In this document: positions 12,795-27,085 of the stretch, in pieces
Position numbering within the stretch: the stretch's first letter is position 1
How the letters are laid out: each line of letters opens with the position of its first letter
Source: Spodoptera frugiperda
Taxonomy: Eukaryota; Arthropoda; Insecta; Lepidoptera; Noctuidae
Direction: 5' to 3'
Assembly (NCBI RefSeq): GCF_023101765.2
Contig: NC_064225.1
Coordinates: forward strand, 2,046,001 to 2,110,000
DNA length: 64,000 nt
The notes under the pieces: model-generated
The model's input: the letters and a program-made list of their open reading frames with translations, nothing else
The model's database searches: none
Told to the model about the DNA's origin: nothing
Translations under genes and position numbers: made by a program

Positions 12795-13511
12795 ATGCAT
12801 GAATGGGATGGAAGCTACAGAAGTATGTAAGGGTCGTAGTAGGTGGCGCTCTGTAGTTTCTGCCCCAAAGGCCAAAAGCGTGAGTTTATGTATTTAAGTT
12901 TAGAAAGGATATTTTTAGTTTAATTTGTCAGGTTATATGTCCTATGGCATAAGGTCCAGTTCAGCATTCATTAAAAATAGATTGGTTTCCATACTTTTCC
13001 TTACAAAATTCTGTAACTCCAAAGCAAAATGAGTTCCGTATGGTGTTTGAAGTACATAATTTCCATGTCTTCATTTATTACAGAAACAATGGGGGATCGT
13101 TTTTCTTTGTCATATGTATGCTTCATGATGGTTACATGTATCTATGTTTCCATAATATGTTACTTAGTAGGATATTACTATGTTTGTCATGTTTGTCAGC
13201 ACCCCTATTCGTTCCTCGGTTGTCGTGAGGGCCAACTGTCATCATTATTATCATCAGCCTATTTTCGTCCACCTTTGGACAAAGACCTCTTCACTAGCAC
13301 GCCACCAAGAGCCGACTATGGAACTACACTTTTCACAGGGACCGGGCAACAGCGCTTTGATTTTTGCCGTGTTCATCATAGATAGTCGCCTGTCTCCCAT
13401 GGGGTTAGGCAGAGACAATTGAACGCCAATTACTACGATTCTTAAACACCTCTTTCGTCAACAGTCATATAAAGGTACTTTTAATTTGGCCCTTCTTTAA
13501 TATATCGCCAT

Positions 13512-13721
13512 CTAGACGGCCCCATTCATATCCGCCTTGTATATTTGTTTCGCAAATCTGTTTTCATCAATTCTTTCTACATGTCTAAACCATCGCAACA
13601 TTCCTATTTCTATCCTTGTCACTACATCCTTGTCAAAAATCGTATGGCTTTTAATCAATCTGAGCACCAATCCCGATGCCTTGTGCTTGACTAGCAGCCA
13701 CTTGACTAACGAGGCAGTCAA
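13512..13721 (-). pseudogene. Reverse transcriptase C-terminal relic of a non-LTR retrotransposon
   Basis: Reads MLRWFRHVERIDENRFAKQI followed by YKADMNGAV, then a stop. This is the well-known tail of insect endonuclease-reverse transcriptases (GMLRWFGHV.RMDE...KQIY). Nothing upstream in frame retains the polymerase motifs. Other repeat fragments sit at 13240-13460. A dead 5'-truncated copy. Confidence 0.7.
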
Positions 13722-16700
13722 CTACACACAAGCACGTTAAAACTCATTACACCAACCTTTTTGTTTTCCCTTAACGAATATGTCAGTTACACAATTTCGT
13801 GTTCGATTTTTGAAATTGTCCGCCATATTGTAAGCTACGAAGTCAGCCATGTTTTTAACGATCTGCGTTTTAAACCTTTTTATCTCAAGTTATTATTTAC
13901 TTTACCTCTTAACTGACTGTGTTTGTTTGGGAAGTTTCTTGTGTGGCTTATGTAATTAGATTTTCAATTAAATATTATCATTAAATGAAGGGATTATCAA
14001 GATTTCCGATTTTCCGAATTCGCAGCAATAAAATCGCCCTTGATTTTTTTTTTACATTTGATAGGTCGTCGTTATGTTAATATTTGCCAATAGACTAGCC
14101 CTCCTCTTTTAAACAGAATTCATAATATAATTAGCGAAATATTTAGTATAGAATGGTCACGATGTTATATAAAATTATTCTTATTTCATCATTTTTATCT
14201 CACGTCTCCACCTGCCCATAAAACTGTCCATAGTGCTCCATTTTAAAGCCTATTCATTAGTTTGGGTCTACCTTTTAAGACCTTTTATGTATTACAAACG
14301 ATATAGGTCAAACCCGACCGAGCTCTGTCAGGGTTGTCAATATTTTATGAAACCAGTATAATTATATATTTATTTTAATGTTGGAGTCAATAATAAAGTA
14401 ATAGGTTTTTAGTATAGACAAAGGTATTGAAGGATCACTACAAGCGAACCCTAGGCTTAAATATTGTGATAATGCAAACATCAGATTTGAATTTGAATTA
14501 GATGTTCTTTGGATATTAGGTGGAATCTTAGCTTGAATTTTCATCATGAGCTGGACTTATTGATAAAGAGGACAACTTACTGTCAAACACCCAAATGTAG
14601 ATTTTGCCAAATCTAGGAACCAAAGACGGAAAAATTCGGAAGGAAGATTCATCGATCCGTCTGACAGTTGCTAAGCCAAGATACTCTTCAAGGATTAGAC
14701 GTGTTTCTTTCTTCTGGCCTTTATCCTAACTAGATAAGAGTCAGTGTTGAATCTTAAACTTGGTTAAGATGAAACTTGTTGAAGACTCAGTGGCATCTTA
14801 TTGGAGGAGCCTAACTGGACTGAAAAAGGAAATGACGATGATTATGATTAGTGGAGTTCATTGCTTACTATCATGCGATCCCTAAGCCCGTGTACTTAAA
14901 ATACTGAATGCAGAATTTATGATTGAGTGACTGCTATCCGCTTTCCACACTTAATCTGCAAAGTGTGATTTTCTATTGAATATTTTTTGAAATGTAATCA
15001 ATGACCAATTGTTATTTACAACCCGTTTAGGCTTAAGGTGACACCATTAATGTATTCCGTGAATGCCACCATTCATAGACTTTTTGTTCTTAGTTGGACC
15101 TTTTGACAAGATTTATCGATTTCTTACAAAACAACAGTGTCTTGACCTATTTTCCCAGATAAGTCTCAAGATTTTAAGAGTGATTATCCATCGATAATCC
15201 AGTCCTGATTAACCCATCTTAGCCAGACATCGATCTGTTTGCTTACTTGTTACTAAGCGAAGATACTTTTCAAAGATTGTTACATTGTATTCTAAAAATA
15301 TCTCACAAACTTCTCTAGGGGTTCTTAACTCCCGGATCAGCCAATTAGGGAGTCAAATCGACTGGATGTTCATTGTCGTTTTATGTTATGATCGCTTGTT
15401 ATTGTCGCCATTTTACTGGTCAAATGTCATTGACTTTCGTAATAGTAAGTGTCGGATTGTGACACAATTGAATAAAATGCCTAATTGCCTTGAATGGTGT
15501 TATAATTACTTTTTGCTGGTTGATTATTAGTCTCATACAATATATGTTTTGGATACGATTTCTGCATTGAGATTTAGGTGTCGTAAAAAGGAGTAAAGGT
15601 TTTCTTACCTGGATAATTAATGTAAAGGCAAAATTAAGATTAAGAAAATAGTTCGAGAATTCAATTTAAGCGTTCTGGGTAACAGTAAAGAAGACTATAT
15701 TTATTCCAAATACACCCTAAAAATTCTGATTAAAGAAAACAGAATTGTTTTACAAAGCTCAACGTTTGTTTCAAACACACACAATAAATTTTGAATAATT
15801 AAAAGAGAATTGCTTTACAAAGCAGAATGCCCGTTTCAAAACAGAATTCTAGCATTATATTTTCTGCTGTTACCTGGAAAAACATCCACCCTCTAGCAGC
15901 CCTATTCCATCCACGTTTTTGTTTTTAATTGCCACGAGTGCGTTGCGTCTACCTTGAGAGTCGCTATGAAATGAGAGCGACTGGGGATTAAAACTTAAAA
16001 GCCCTTGTACTAAGCCACGTTCAGTGGAAATTTTTTGAGTGATGTGTGAATATTACATGTAATGGAAAGGCCTGAAGATGTGTCGAAGTGCCAGGCTTCG
16101 TTAGGTCTCTAGTATGTTTGCCTTTTAAAAGTTTTGCTGGTGTAATTATTATGGTTGGGTAGTAACCCCTTGTTTTAAAGGCCGTTTTTACGATGTTGGT
16201 GAGTTTGAATTATGTTATGATTCAAAGTTTGTAATAGTGGTTCAGTTAAGGTAATTTAAAGCGTATGGAAATAGGTTTGTATGTAGCACCTTTGAACGTA
16301 TTTTTTGTTGTTGTGTTCTGTGTGTATCGTATTTGTAGTTGTTGGCTAGTTATTGCTGTTCGATATTATTCTTAAACAGCTGAACAGCTTTTTGAGTGAG
16401 GCTGAACACAATCTCACCCTTTCCTATTTAAAACTAGCTATCCGCGCGGTTTGCAATGTTTTATCGTCAAAAGCCTATCGCTAAATATCCAACACAAAAA
16501 TAATTATTCAATTTGAAACAGTAGTTCTGAAGATTAGTGCGTACATACATTAAGGCGATTCTTTTTTATATAGATGAAGAAGATTGCATTTAAAACCCGC
16601 TTCTATTTATTCCTGCACTTATTATGGAATGGTGTCTACTTTAAAGTGCTCACGAACACCCTCACAGCACCCTCCGTCTTCTAAATCGAGTTATGTCTCG

Positions 16701-18186
16701 ATTTCATCAGAGAACTCATTTAGGGACGCTATCTTCGCATTTTTGCTGCATTTTAATCTATTATTAGCATCTTTATCTTTATGAAGTGTGCTGTTTAAAG
16801 ATTTAACTATCTTGGTGTTGATATTTTTGGAGCTGACGTGAATGGTTTGTTTGGATCGGTTTTTGTGATATGGATTTCTTCTTTTTAAGCTTATTTGCGA
16901 TTTAGAGCATTTAGTATAATTATTTTTGTTTCTTGGAAATGTTTGTGTTTAGTAGTATATCATTACTATTGGCATAGGTAATGAGTAAATATTTGTCACG
17001 ATTATTTTGTTCAATAGGCTCACTCCCTATTACATGGGACTTATAACATAATTGGTAAAAAGTAGGTGTACATTGTACAGCGACATTACGAACCGTAATG
17101 TGCACTTCTGCCTACCCCTTCGGGGATAAAAGGCGTGATGTTGCGTATTTTGTTCACATAAAGTATCTAGTCAAATGATCTTGATTTTTTGAGTGTTTCC
17201 TCTTTCTAACCTTCTTTGATAAATGTATTGAAGTCTACATGCAACATCTTTAATTCAAATTCAATCTTTAACTTTCCTTCCCAAAATAAACTAAGTTTCG
17301 CCCAATAAACGTGTGCGTTATACCTATTATAATCCCCATACGTATTCAATATTTCTTCGCTTTCCCATAATTCTATTCCAATGACTTCCCCTGCCACGGA
17401 TACAATATTCTCCTTACTTTTCCATTTCCTGACAGTTTACCTCTGTTCCTTTGTAAATTGTTTATCTTTCTTTGCATTTTGTCCGTCGATTGATTTATGT
17501 TGTGTTGCTTCTGCTTTTGTTTTGACTGCGTTTACCATATTATTGGTGCTTACGAGATTGTGAAGAACTATACTAGTTAAGAATGGGCAATAATAATACT
17601 ATATAGAGTAGAATCAGGCGTTACTTTGCGGAAATCCATCCACATCTATAAGCGGAATTAAATTAAAAATCTAATGTATTGTTGGTGTAAAAGTACTGTT
17701 TTCTCTTTAAATTATTTATTGTATATTTCCAAGATTTGTTTGTCAATCGATTAAATCAATTACAATGACCAAAACTATGCGTATGGTATATGAGTGCTTT
17801 ACCTTCATTTACTATAATACTTTAATAAATCTTTTTGTTTGTGTTTGGCGCTGTTTTTGTTATTTCTCACCTGCTTTAACTAATGCAATTGGCATAGTTT
17901 CATCTCTTATCTCTTAGACACGTGTGATGGAGCACCGTTTCGTCCTATTTTACTGTGCTAGATTATCTTCAGATTGCATTTCTGGTAGTTTATCTATATC
18001 TTATGAAATGAATGGAATGTTTGACTTAGATTTTGAAAGATAAAATACGCAAATACGTTTTAGAATTAAATACTTTACTATGTTTTATTGTTTCGGTAAT
18101 CGAGTGTGATTGTTGTGCAATATATTTTGAATTCAATCTTGAATTCGGGTAAAGTGATCATTTTGAAATATCAATTAGAATTAATT
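13722..18186. other. AT-rich non-coding stretch
   Basis: No gene or clear element recognised except a short family E fragment near 17105-17145. Confidence 0.5.
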
Positions 18187-18302
18187 ATTATGTTATCGGC
18201 TTACTCACGTAACTGTTCAACGAGGAACTCGACTAGTTTCAAGCCATGCTAGAGGCTTATATTCATGAGCAGCATTCATAAGTAAACCGATAACATAATC
18301 AT
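18187..18302. repeat. Short element with ttatgttatcgg inverted ends
   Basis: Ends ttatgttatcggcttact and agtaaaccgataacataa are inverted. The interior (gaggaactcgactagtttca, agccatgctagaggc) recurs inverted at about 30180-30270. Confidence 0.7.
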
Positions 18303-18857
18303 TAATTTAGTATGTCTCACGAAAGTTATAATAAAATTATGATCAATTAAAATTCTTAAAATTTCGCTATGACATGATGACAATGAGGATGATGAGCCAA
18401 CGTGAAGAGTTTTCATCTAAAACCCATTTCGTAAATCAAATTATAGGCTATCTTATAATTTTTTTTTACAATCTTTTACTCGTGAAACCGGCTAAAATAT
18501 TGGGATAAAATCGAACTACACTTGTCTATCTGTTGACGTTTCCTTCCTGCCCTCTAGCATCGGTTCTATTTTAGAAATCTTTGATTGCGTCCCCTTGGCG
18601 GGCGGTTGAACTAATTATGTTCTTAAAATACACTTGAACGACTCTGCTTTTTGTCTTTACATTTTTTTCGGAGTTTCTCTTTAGGAACTGAGAAATTATT
18701 CGTAAATTGCATCTGTCTCCTGTACGATAGAAATTTTTGTTTAAGTTACAGAAGTTTTTGGTTTGTAAATATTTTAATTGTTAGTGATATTATTAGAAGG
18801 AAGTCTATCAGTCTTCTGTAGACTGACAGATGCGATTATTATTGTAAACTATTTCTG

Positions 18858-19004
18858 GTCCGGAGCTGCGGACAACGTAACAGGTTACCGGGGCTTCGGC
18901 TCAAAGCAGAAGGAACGGGGTGGTTTTTGTCAGTACGAGTCTGACACTCCCGCTCATCATCCTAAGCAGGGAAGTCATTGGATGATTTTCTCCCCAAAAA
19001 AAAA
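18858..19004 (+). repeat. SINE-like repeat family A, copy 4
   Basis: From ccggagctgcggac to tcattggatgattttc plus an A run. Confidence 0.8.
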
Positions 19005-20125
19005 AATCAATTTTTGGTCCATGAAACGTAAACATTTTCAAAATTGGTTTGATTTAGATTTTGGCTTACAGGAGTTGCATTTTATAACAATATTTGACGG
19101 GCCTGTCCCATAAAATTGATATACGTGCCCCCAAAACGTTCTGTCCCTACTAATTATACGGCCACCACTGCACCCACATATAAACATCTGATATGATTTA
19201 ACTGCAGTCAGTCACGCCGTGTCGTTGTCCTGTTTATGCTATTGTAACTTTCATGTTACTTGACTTTTCACTCCCCTTTTGAGTTGACACGATATGGAAA
19301 TATGCTATAGTTTAGGTGTAGTCATATTCTTGGTTTTGTTTTTCTAAAACGATGAATGGGAGCTAAGTCTTTTTCCATAAGTTTCAAAACTGTTTTGAAA
19401 CTGCAATTTTAATAATAATTTGTTAATTCATAAATACAATTAATGTACTCTTCATTTCAAATTGATTTATTTGCATTAAAACATTGTATTATAGATATTA
19501 CAATGAAATTAAAGCGTACATGATAGGTATAACCTGGGTGTCTTCAAGACCCGAGTAAATACGTTACTCATAGGCAGACGTGCTCCATCGTAGGCCGCAT
19601 CATCACTTACCATCAGGCGACATAGCGGCCAAACGTTGATACATCAAATATATAAAAAAGTACATCTTTGGCTAAAGATACATCGTATGTAAATAACTAA
19701 CTTATAGCCTATATAGGCATAATTAGTTTGACGAAAAACATTTAACAAAACCACAATAAGGATTAATAACAGTTCTGAATAGTATTATTGTCAAATGGAA
19801 TCTATTTTCCAGTTTTGAAGTACTTAAAGGTCACTGTCCGTCCCTTAGGGATTATAAACAATGATATAATTTAGGGTGATCTCGAGAATGAACCTGTCCC
19901 ATAACAGTTAGGGGGGAGGTATAATTGTGTTTGTACCGCTGCGGTGTTAATTCGAAATGCGTTGAGGGAGCGTATCCACTTTGTTTATGTACCACAGGTG
20001 GAGGCGAATGGTCTTAATTACTCTGTTGTTGTTCGAAATAGATATTTAAATGGTCTTGTGAACTTAATGCTAAACTAACTATACTGAATAAGTGAATATA
20101 TATACTCAATGCGTCTGTATGGCGC
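19005..20125. other. Non-coding, no gene seen
   Basis: AT-rich, no recognisable element. Confidence 0.5.
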
Positions 20126-20277
20126 TTTTTTAAGGGGGGGGGGAAATCATCCAATGACTTCTTACGCCTTGGACGAGGCGAGAGTGTCAGACTCTTACTG
20201 ACTAAAAACCACCCCGATCCAACACCTGCTCCGAGCCAAAGCCCCGGTAACCCGCTAGGTAGTCCGCAGCTCCGGAT
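20126..20277 (-). repeat. SINE-like repeat family A, copy 5
   Basis: Minus-strand copy, from the complement of the A-rich end to gtccgcagctccgga. Confidence 0.82.
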
Positions 20278-23200
20278 ACGTATATCCCTAAGCTGACTAC
20301 TATCATAAGAACATATTAGCATCATTAGCATCAGCTTTCGTCCGCTACTGGATTTTGGGGTCTCCAATAACGCCACTGAGTTCGATCTAAAACTTTTTTC
20401 ATCCAACTACTAGCTATAAAGCAGATATCGTTGTACTATTTTTGCGGAGGGTATATCCACTATGATAGCCTCACTAAAATCAGTTATGGTCCTTGTATCT
20501 ATCAACCTAATTCTTCGAACCACAACAGGTGTGATACTACACTGGCAAGATCTTCACGATTAAAACCTCATGTATCACTATCTATTCTTAACACCACGTG
20601 CGTAGTTCAACAAACCCGCTACAATTGTGCGTGTGCGTAAAGTAAACAGTCGCCCGCGCACCTAATCTTAAATCTTGTATCTTTCTGTCAGCGGACGGAC
20701 ATAACGGAATATGATTTTTATTACTTGAACATATACAAAACGCTGTTTTTATGCCCCGGGGCATAGGTAAACATTAATATTGCTAGTTCCAGTTTTCACC
20801 AGTAATATTGCAGTTGCAGGTAAGAGTGGGTGAGCCCATTGCCATATACGAAGCTCTAGTCTGATGTCTGTCCTCTTATTGACCATTTTGTAATAAGATA
20901 CTGAAATTTTTGTCCATCTTGGCCAAATTCAATAGTATTACTTTGTCGGTCTACAATCAAATGTGTGACCATTCCAATACAGCAAAAATATAGAAATGTG
21001 GACCTTTGATCCGACCAATCTGGAAATCATGAGAGAAGACTATGAGACATGAACGTCTCGTGCCTGATATGATGATGACAATGATGATAAATTAACCGAC
21101 AAACAGTAAGAACAATCTTTACTGTTTCATCTCCCATCTATTTTTGTAGCAAAATTCATGAAAATCACTTCAAAATAGTTTATGCGTAAGTATAACAATA
21201 ATGAAATGAAACAGATGCTCCCATAGACCAAGTTCAATGATCTCTCTAGTATACAATAAGGTGCGATCATCGGATCATCGGATCAATAGCCTGAATATAT
21301 TCGCGAGATTTGTATGTGCTTCATTGATCTTATTTTGTGTGTAATGACCGTACAGACGAGCCTAGTCTGCTAAAAGTATGTTCCTAATTGTGGTCACGCC
21401 TTTTAATCTCGAATTAAAGTTTATAGTCTATTGTTTAAAGTAGATTAGCGATTATTTTTATCGTCTTCACAGTACCTATACCGATGTTTGCCATTATTGC
21501 CAAAATATGCCAATATTTACGACCGAAATTCATTACTGATCTAATTTTCTTGATCTGATATCAGTCGGAAATTCAATATCGACTTCAAGCTGACGATTTT
21601 GTCACCAAGTCACCGTCGTACATTCGTTTCTCTGCGATACGCTTCCATTCAGTTCCTGTGGTTCTCCATTTTCCCAGTAGTATTTAACTTCGCTAATAGT
21701 TATTTAGTAGTCCAATTACCAAAGAAACTTCCTAACGCAAACCTCAAATATACTCTCCCATTAGACAGCCACAATTACGTTATCGTTAACGTCTTGTGCA
21801 TACACCAAAGCTTCTGTTTGCAGAACGTTCGGTTACGCAATTTTACGTCTGCAGACTTGCAAGTTTACGTTACGGGGCAACAGTTTATATTGGCGAGGTT
21901 TTAGTAGCTTTGAAATGGTGTTATTTCGGTTTTTATTTTATGAAATTATGATCAACTCTTATTTGCGGTTGTTTTGGTTATGAGTATGTGTAAATATTGG
22001 TTTGTTTGGATGATGAGGGCAGTAATTCGGAGTCTGCGGCTGGTGTTTAGCAATAGGCACGCCCCGTTTGCTAATGGGACTAGTAATGTTAGGAGGTTCG
22101 ATCTTTTTGATTCTGTATCTAGTGATATGACAATAGCTTTACATTTCGTTTCATTTTTGCTCTTAACTGAAACATTTACTGTCAAAGTCAATGCTAACCT
22201 ACCCTAGCAAAATTTGCTTCAACAATTTTCAGTTGGCAGTTACGCATAACGTTAAGCATACGGCAAAAAGTCTCCATTTTCAAATATCTTACCTCCTTTC
22301 AAAAATCATACTAAGTTCTCTAAAGTTCTAGTCAAGTTAGTTACAGTTCAAGTAAGGCAGTCGACACATGGAACCGCAATCCAGGAAATGAAACTGTCAT
22401 AAACACCAGATCCAATTCTGAGTATTAATGGTGCAATATACAGTTATAACTCTTCAGATTTATAATCTTTGTTTACCACACAGACGGATAGACAGGTGGC
22501 GACCTATATTCTGATGGATTAAAGTGGAATCAACGTTTGAAAATCAATTCTAAATCGGTTAGGTTAAGTCTTTAATTTCTTTGATTTGTTAATCAGATTT
22601 GAGATGAAAGTTGATGGTTTGTGGAAGATTCTGATGTTAGATAGGGTCAGCTTGGTTTTAAGTAAGAGTGGAAGTCCTTTGCACTCCCTTCACCCAGATA
22701 GAGGACCACTATTCAAAATGTTGTGTTATTGAACTAGCAAGAGAAGACAAGAGTCCAAGATCTGTTTTCATAAAAAAAGTTATAGACACTGCCAATGTTT
22801 TTAAACTGACATGGTCACTAACAATATCATTAGAACTTGAAACGGGATATTTACCATGTTTATTAATTTCTTATGAGTTACCGATATTTCTGCCAATGTG
22901 TTCTTTGACTTAGTCTGGAGTTCAGAATAGTCTCCAGTCGGTTCCATAACTACACCACACACAAAGAAACCTTCCCAGCAACCTAATACCTTAATCAACA
23001 ATTCTTAAACACAAACAATAGTTTCAAATCGACTCAAATCTCTATTTGCCTTTAGACCTCCAATCGTGTCTCGTTACAGTACAGTTTGAGCCAAGCCAGC
23101 GACCACTGATTTCCCTAACAAGCCTATACCTGGGGTCGTTGACTTTTATGGTACACTTACATGCCACGGTGACGACGGTATATGCGATTTTCATAACAAC

Positions 23201-23974
23201 TGGGTCAACTATTGGTGGTATAAGTAGATTATCATTGTTGTCATTTTCTAGTTCTGCTGCCTTGTGGATTTCTCTTTCGATTCGTGTATTTGTGTTCTTA
23301 AGTGTGGCTTTGTAATATTTTTTGGTCTATTGGTCACTAATGCAGGTTTCGGTTACGTGGTCGGGTAAATGGTTATCTAAGTTGCTGCAGAATATTACTG
23401 TTTGACTGTTTTTGGCAATAATAGTCATCGTCTATTACAATAGGATTAAAATATAACTTAAAGCTGCTATTGCTTTTATCTCCTTCGAGACATCAGACGT
23501 TATGATATGCTAACTTGACATGTAGAAAACCTCTAAAATCAAAAACATTTTCCTCTTATGACTGATTTAAATTAAATCTTTCATCTTGGGTGACAATATA
23601 CGAAAAATGCGCGATATAGGCTCAGACGGTTAGCCAAAAAGAGCATATTATCTCGCTTTGAGCTAATTTGAACACTCTTTACAAATACGAATAATATTAA
23701 GCTTCTCCAGAGGATCCTAAACTAGGAAACAAGATAAGATCGTAAAACAAAATGGAAGGACAATGTCAATGGTTGAACGCACCGACCTATCAATTGTGAC
23801 CCACAGCCCTTCAAACCGAGGCCTGCAAAGACCCTTTAATTACGCCTCTTCCTTTGCCCTTAACGACTACTTTATGACTGTAACACATGCTCTCAGGGTG
23901 ACTTTGCCACCTACAAAAATATCAGTAAACATTTTATGTACCGTACAATCGGCTTGTGTGTGACCTTCTGCAGA
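20278..23974. other. Non-coding stretch with few repeats
   Basis: Only the partial hairpin-family copy at 22796-22865 was recognised. Open frames at 21599-22207 overlap on both strands and carry no motif. Confidence 0.5.
22796..22865. repeat. Single-arm relative of the 1.6 kb hairpin repeat
   Basis: Shares aaactgacatggtcactaac and acgggatatttaccatgtt with 1614-1700 in rearranged orientation. Confidence 0.65.
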
Positions 23975-24122
23975 CTTAGTACCAGTTTGCTTTACGTTTA
24001 ACGCGATCGAAACGACAGCGTGTTCGGCGCTCTGATTGGTCGGTTCATTCGCGCCGGCCAATCAGAGCGCCGTACGAGCTCTCGTTTTGTTTTCGTTCAA
24101 CGTAAAGCAAACTCGTACTAAG
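23975..24122. repeat. Palindromic MITE-like element, copy 2
   Basis: Ends cttagtaccagtttgctt and aagcaaactcgtactaag are inverted. Inner gttcggcgctctgattgg and ccaatcagagcgccgtac also pair. Confidence 0.8.
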
Positions 24123-25386
24123 GGTACTGGTGTTGGATTAAGAGAAAACTTTGGGTCATTTTGATATAGAAAAAACTATTGATGTTTTAAATACTTTGAG
24201 CAAATACAGACGTTTGGTTAGACACCTTTGACAGGTTTACGTTGCACTTGTCCGGATAGGAAGAAATAAAACTATATACTCCAAACATCGTATCGTAGTC
24301 GTGTCGTTGGTTATAAAACGAGTGGCATGTGACACAAGCATTATTACGCTTCAAATACGTACGGACATTTGGACCGGCTCAGCGAATGGGTTAAAGGATA
24401 TCGAGGGTCGAACACACCCCCGTTTCGAGAGGGTTAATTGTGGGGATTAAAAATAGAAATTTGTCAGCGGGTTTTTGTCAGATCCCCACGGTTTTGGGAT
24501 TATTTCCGTTTTTGTGTTTTAAGTAATTAATTTATTGTTTTTTTTTGGCATGGTTCTGGTCTTTCGGTACGGTTTGCAGTTGTCAGTTGCTAAGTGACGC
24601 GGTAATTTGATTAAGAGGTGGTCCTTTGAGTTTGATGATTTCTGGTAATACTTGTGTTATGGGCTTATAGATCTACAAAATTGACGGTAGAATAAAACAC
24701 GTCACAGCCACTATATTCTTTAAAAATGTGTTGTTAATGTAAAGGAGGATTTTTGTGTTTGAATTTTGAGTTATGGATAAATAGATTTTGGAATCTAACA
24801 AATGTGTAGTTTTCCAGGTTAGTTAGTGGAAATAGATGTATATTATATAGTAGTCATAGCCAATGCTATGTTGCTCTTTGGTACAACACAAACGGTTTAT
24901 GTTTTTAAGTCTATGGCCAATATCCATTTGTATAATTTATCATATTGCCTTATTAATGTGACCCAATTTCGCGAATAAGACATTAATTATGTGCGTCTCT
25001 GATTAAAAAACGCTATGTCATGTTGTTATTGGTACTTCATTGACAGCATACTCTACGAACAAGCCCCATTAATTATTTTCCGATCCTTAACGCCATTGTA
25101 CGAAAATCCCTGATAAAACATGACCTTTTTACACGTGTCGAAAGTTCAATCGATTGTGAACCTTATGGCTGATCAACAAGGAACAATTACGTCAAAGATC
25201 CTAAATCAACAGCTATTAAGGATCATACAAACGTTATTAAGGTTTTATGATCGATATTGATTCTATTAAAGGATATGGTGACTTAATGATGGAGTGTAAT
25301 AGCTCTTGAGGACTTTGTTCCATCGATTTTTTATGTTATGTGGTTGGGATTCCTAATACTAGCTTGTAACAACGACTTCATATGAC
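24123..25386. other. Non-coding, no gene seen
   Basis: AT-rich, no element recognised. Confidence 0.5.
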
Positions 25387-25546
25387 CCCTTTTTTTTGAA
25401 GGGGGGAAATCATCCAAGGACTTCTCACGTATTGGGCGAGGCGAGAGGGAGTATCAGACTTTTACTGACTAAAAGTCACTCCGTTCCTACTCCTGCTTTT
25501 CGAGCCGGAACCCCAGTAAATCCGCTAGGTAATCCGCAGTTCCGGA
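25387..25546 (-). repeat. SINE-like repeat family A, copy 6
   Basis: Minus-strand copy from the T-rich end to aatccgcagttccgga. Confidence 0.8.
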
Positions 25547-26444
25547 ACTACATATGTTGTAATTATTTCTCTCTTGCAGCTCTGCTATGATCCCAACGAA
25601 CCTACGCGGCATTTTTCTGCAATCGGTAGGTTTGCAGATGTCCGTTCGTCCATTCAGTGTATTGGTTTTTAATTATATTTGCTAAGCAGATACAGAAAAG
25701 ATGCTTCTAGTATCTAAAGCTACTCCTAACAACTTCCCTCTATCAGATTTTTCTAGTATCTTTTCTATAGTTTATTCCAACGCTTTAAGCGTTGAGCACA
25801 ATGCATTGGGATTAAGTCTTTAGTAGACTTGAAATTTATGCTTGAAGTTAAGTTTCTCTGTATTATTATTGGAGCTTGACTAAACAAACCTATGTTCTAT
25901 TTTTAGACACACGCGTAAAATGATACGTATGTACGTAATTAATTAGCTTAAAACTAAGAAGAAGCCTTAGACAAACACACACAAAATAAAATCTGCCAAG
26001 GCCGAAATCAAAAAGGCCATAGTTCGGGCATCTTAACCTCAAAACATTTGGTAGATAAATAACTGCATTATGTCCGCTTCAGATAAGTCCAAACTTGAAC
26101 TCGGTATACGGTCAGTTGATAACAAAAAATAAGCATATCGTTTTACTGCATACAAACACTGGTACAAACTTAACTTTGCGGTTTGTGGTGGCGCTAGTTT
26201 CTATGTGTTACAAATCTTTTCTTTTTTGTTTGTTTCTTCTTTCTTGCCACTTACTTTATCATTATTATTTTGGTAAAAAGCTTAATGTAATAGTTTTATT
26301 GCTTCTTTTCTTGACTTTGGATTTTTTCCTATAGTTCTTTTTTTATTTTTTAATCTGCTGGAAATGACAAATGTATAGTTGGACTCGGTGTTAGATCATA
26401 GTCCAAAGGTTCTTACTCTAATGCCGAATGAAATCCATGTATTA

Positions 26445-26598
26445 CTTTTTTTGAGAAGGGAAAACCATGCAATGACTTCTCCCGCCTTAGGCGAGGCGAG
26501 GATTGTCAGACTCTTACTGATTAAAAACCAACACATTCCTATATCTGCTTTTCGAAGCGGAGCTCCGGTAACCCAGTAGGCTGTCCGCAGCTCCGGAT
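26445..26598 (-). repeat. SINE-like repeat family A, copy 7
   Basis: Minus-strand copy; a short internal deletion removes part of the gagggagtg segment. Confidence 0.78.
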
Positions 26599-26925
26599 AA
26601 AGAGAAAGTTTAAGTGAGGAGGTTTAAGAGAAGATTTAGTTTTTTTTAAGTCATTTAAATTACCTTCCATTACGCCTTTGCCTTCTCTTGATACCTAAAA
26701 TAATATGTTTTGTCGATAGTTCGACTTTTTCTCACCTGCATAGATAACTTGGTGTTGCTTGTTGACGTTTCCCACGAGTCTATGGATCGTTTGACAGCTG
26801 TCGTGTCTTGTCATAATGAGCTGCCAATCACTTTTTGGGCTTCTGTTGACTTAGCAGGCATTTGTTTGGACTTAGATATTTTTGGTGTTGAAAGTTGAAA
26901 ATGTATCTTTGAAATTATAACAAAA

Positions 26926-27085
26926 CTAGCTTCTGCCAGTAGATCCGCCCGCGTTTTCATGGGGTAAAAAGTAGCCTATGTGTTATTGCAGCCATAATCT
27001 AACCCTGTTTCAAATTTCATCCCGATCCCTTCAGCCGTTTTGATGTGATTAAGTAACAAACATACACACAAACTTATAAACATTT
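26926..27085 (-). repeat. Non-LTR-like tail
   Basis: actagcttctgccagtagat ... cgcgttttcatggggtaaaa ... ccgttttgatgtgattaagt, the inverse of the tail at 10.6 kb. Confidence 0.6.

Noticed and set aside
18778..19113. 111-codon plus-strand frame, and a 130-codon minus frame at 20014-20406
   Set aside because: Both run through SINE-like family A copies.
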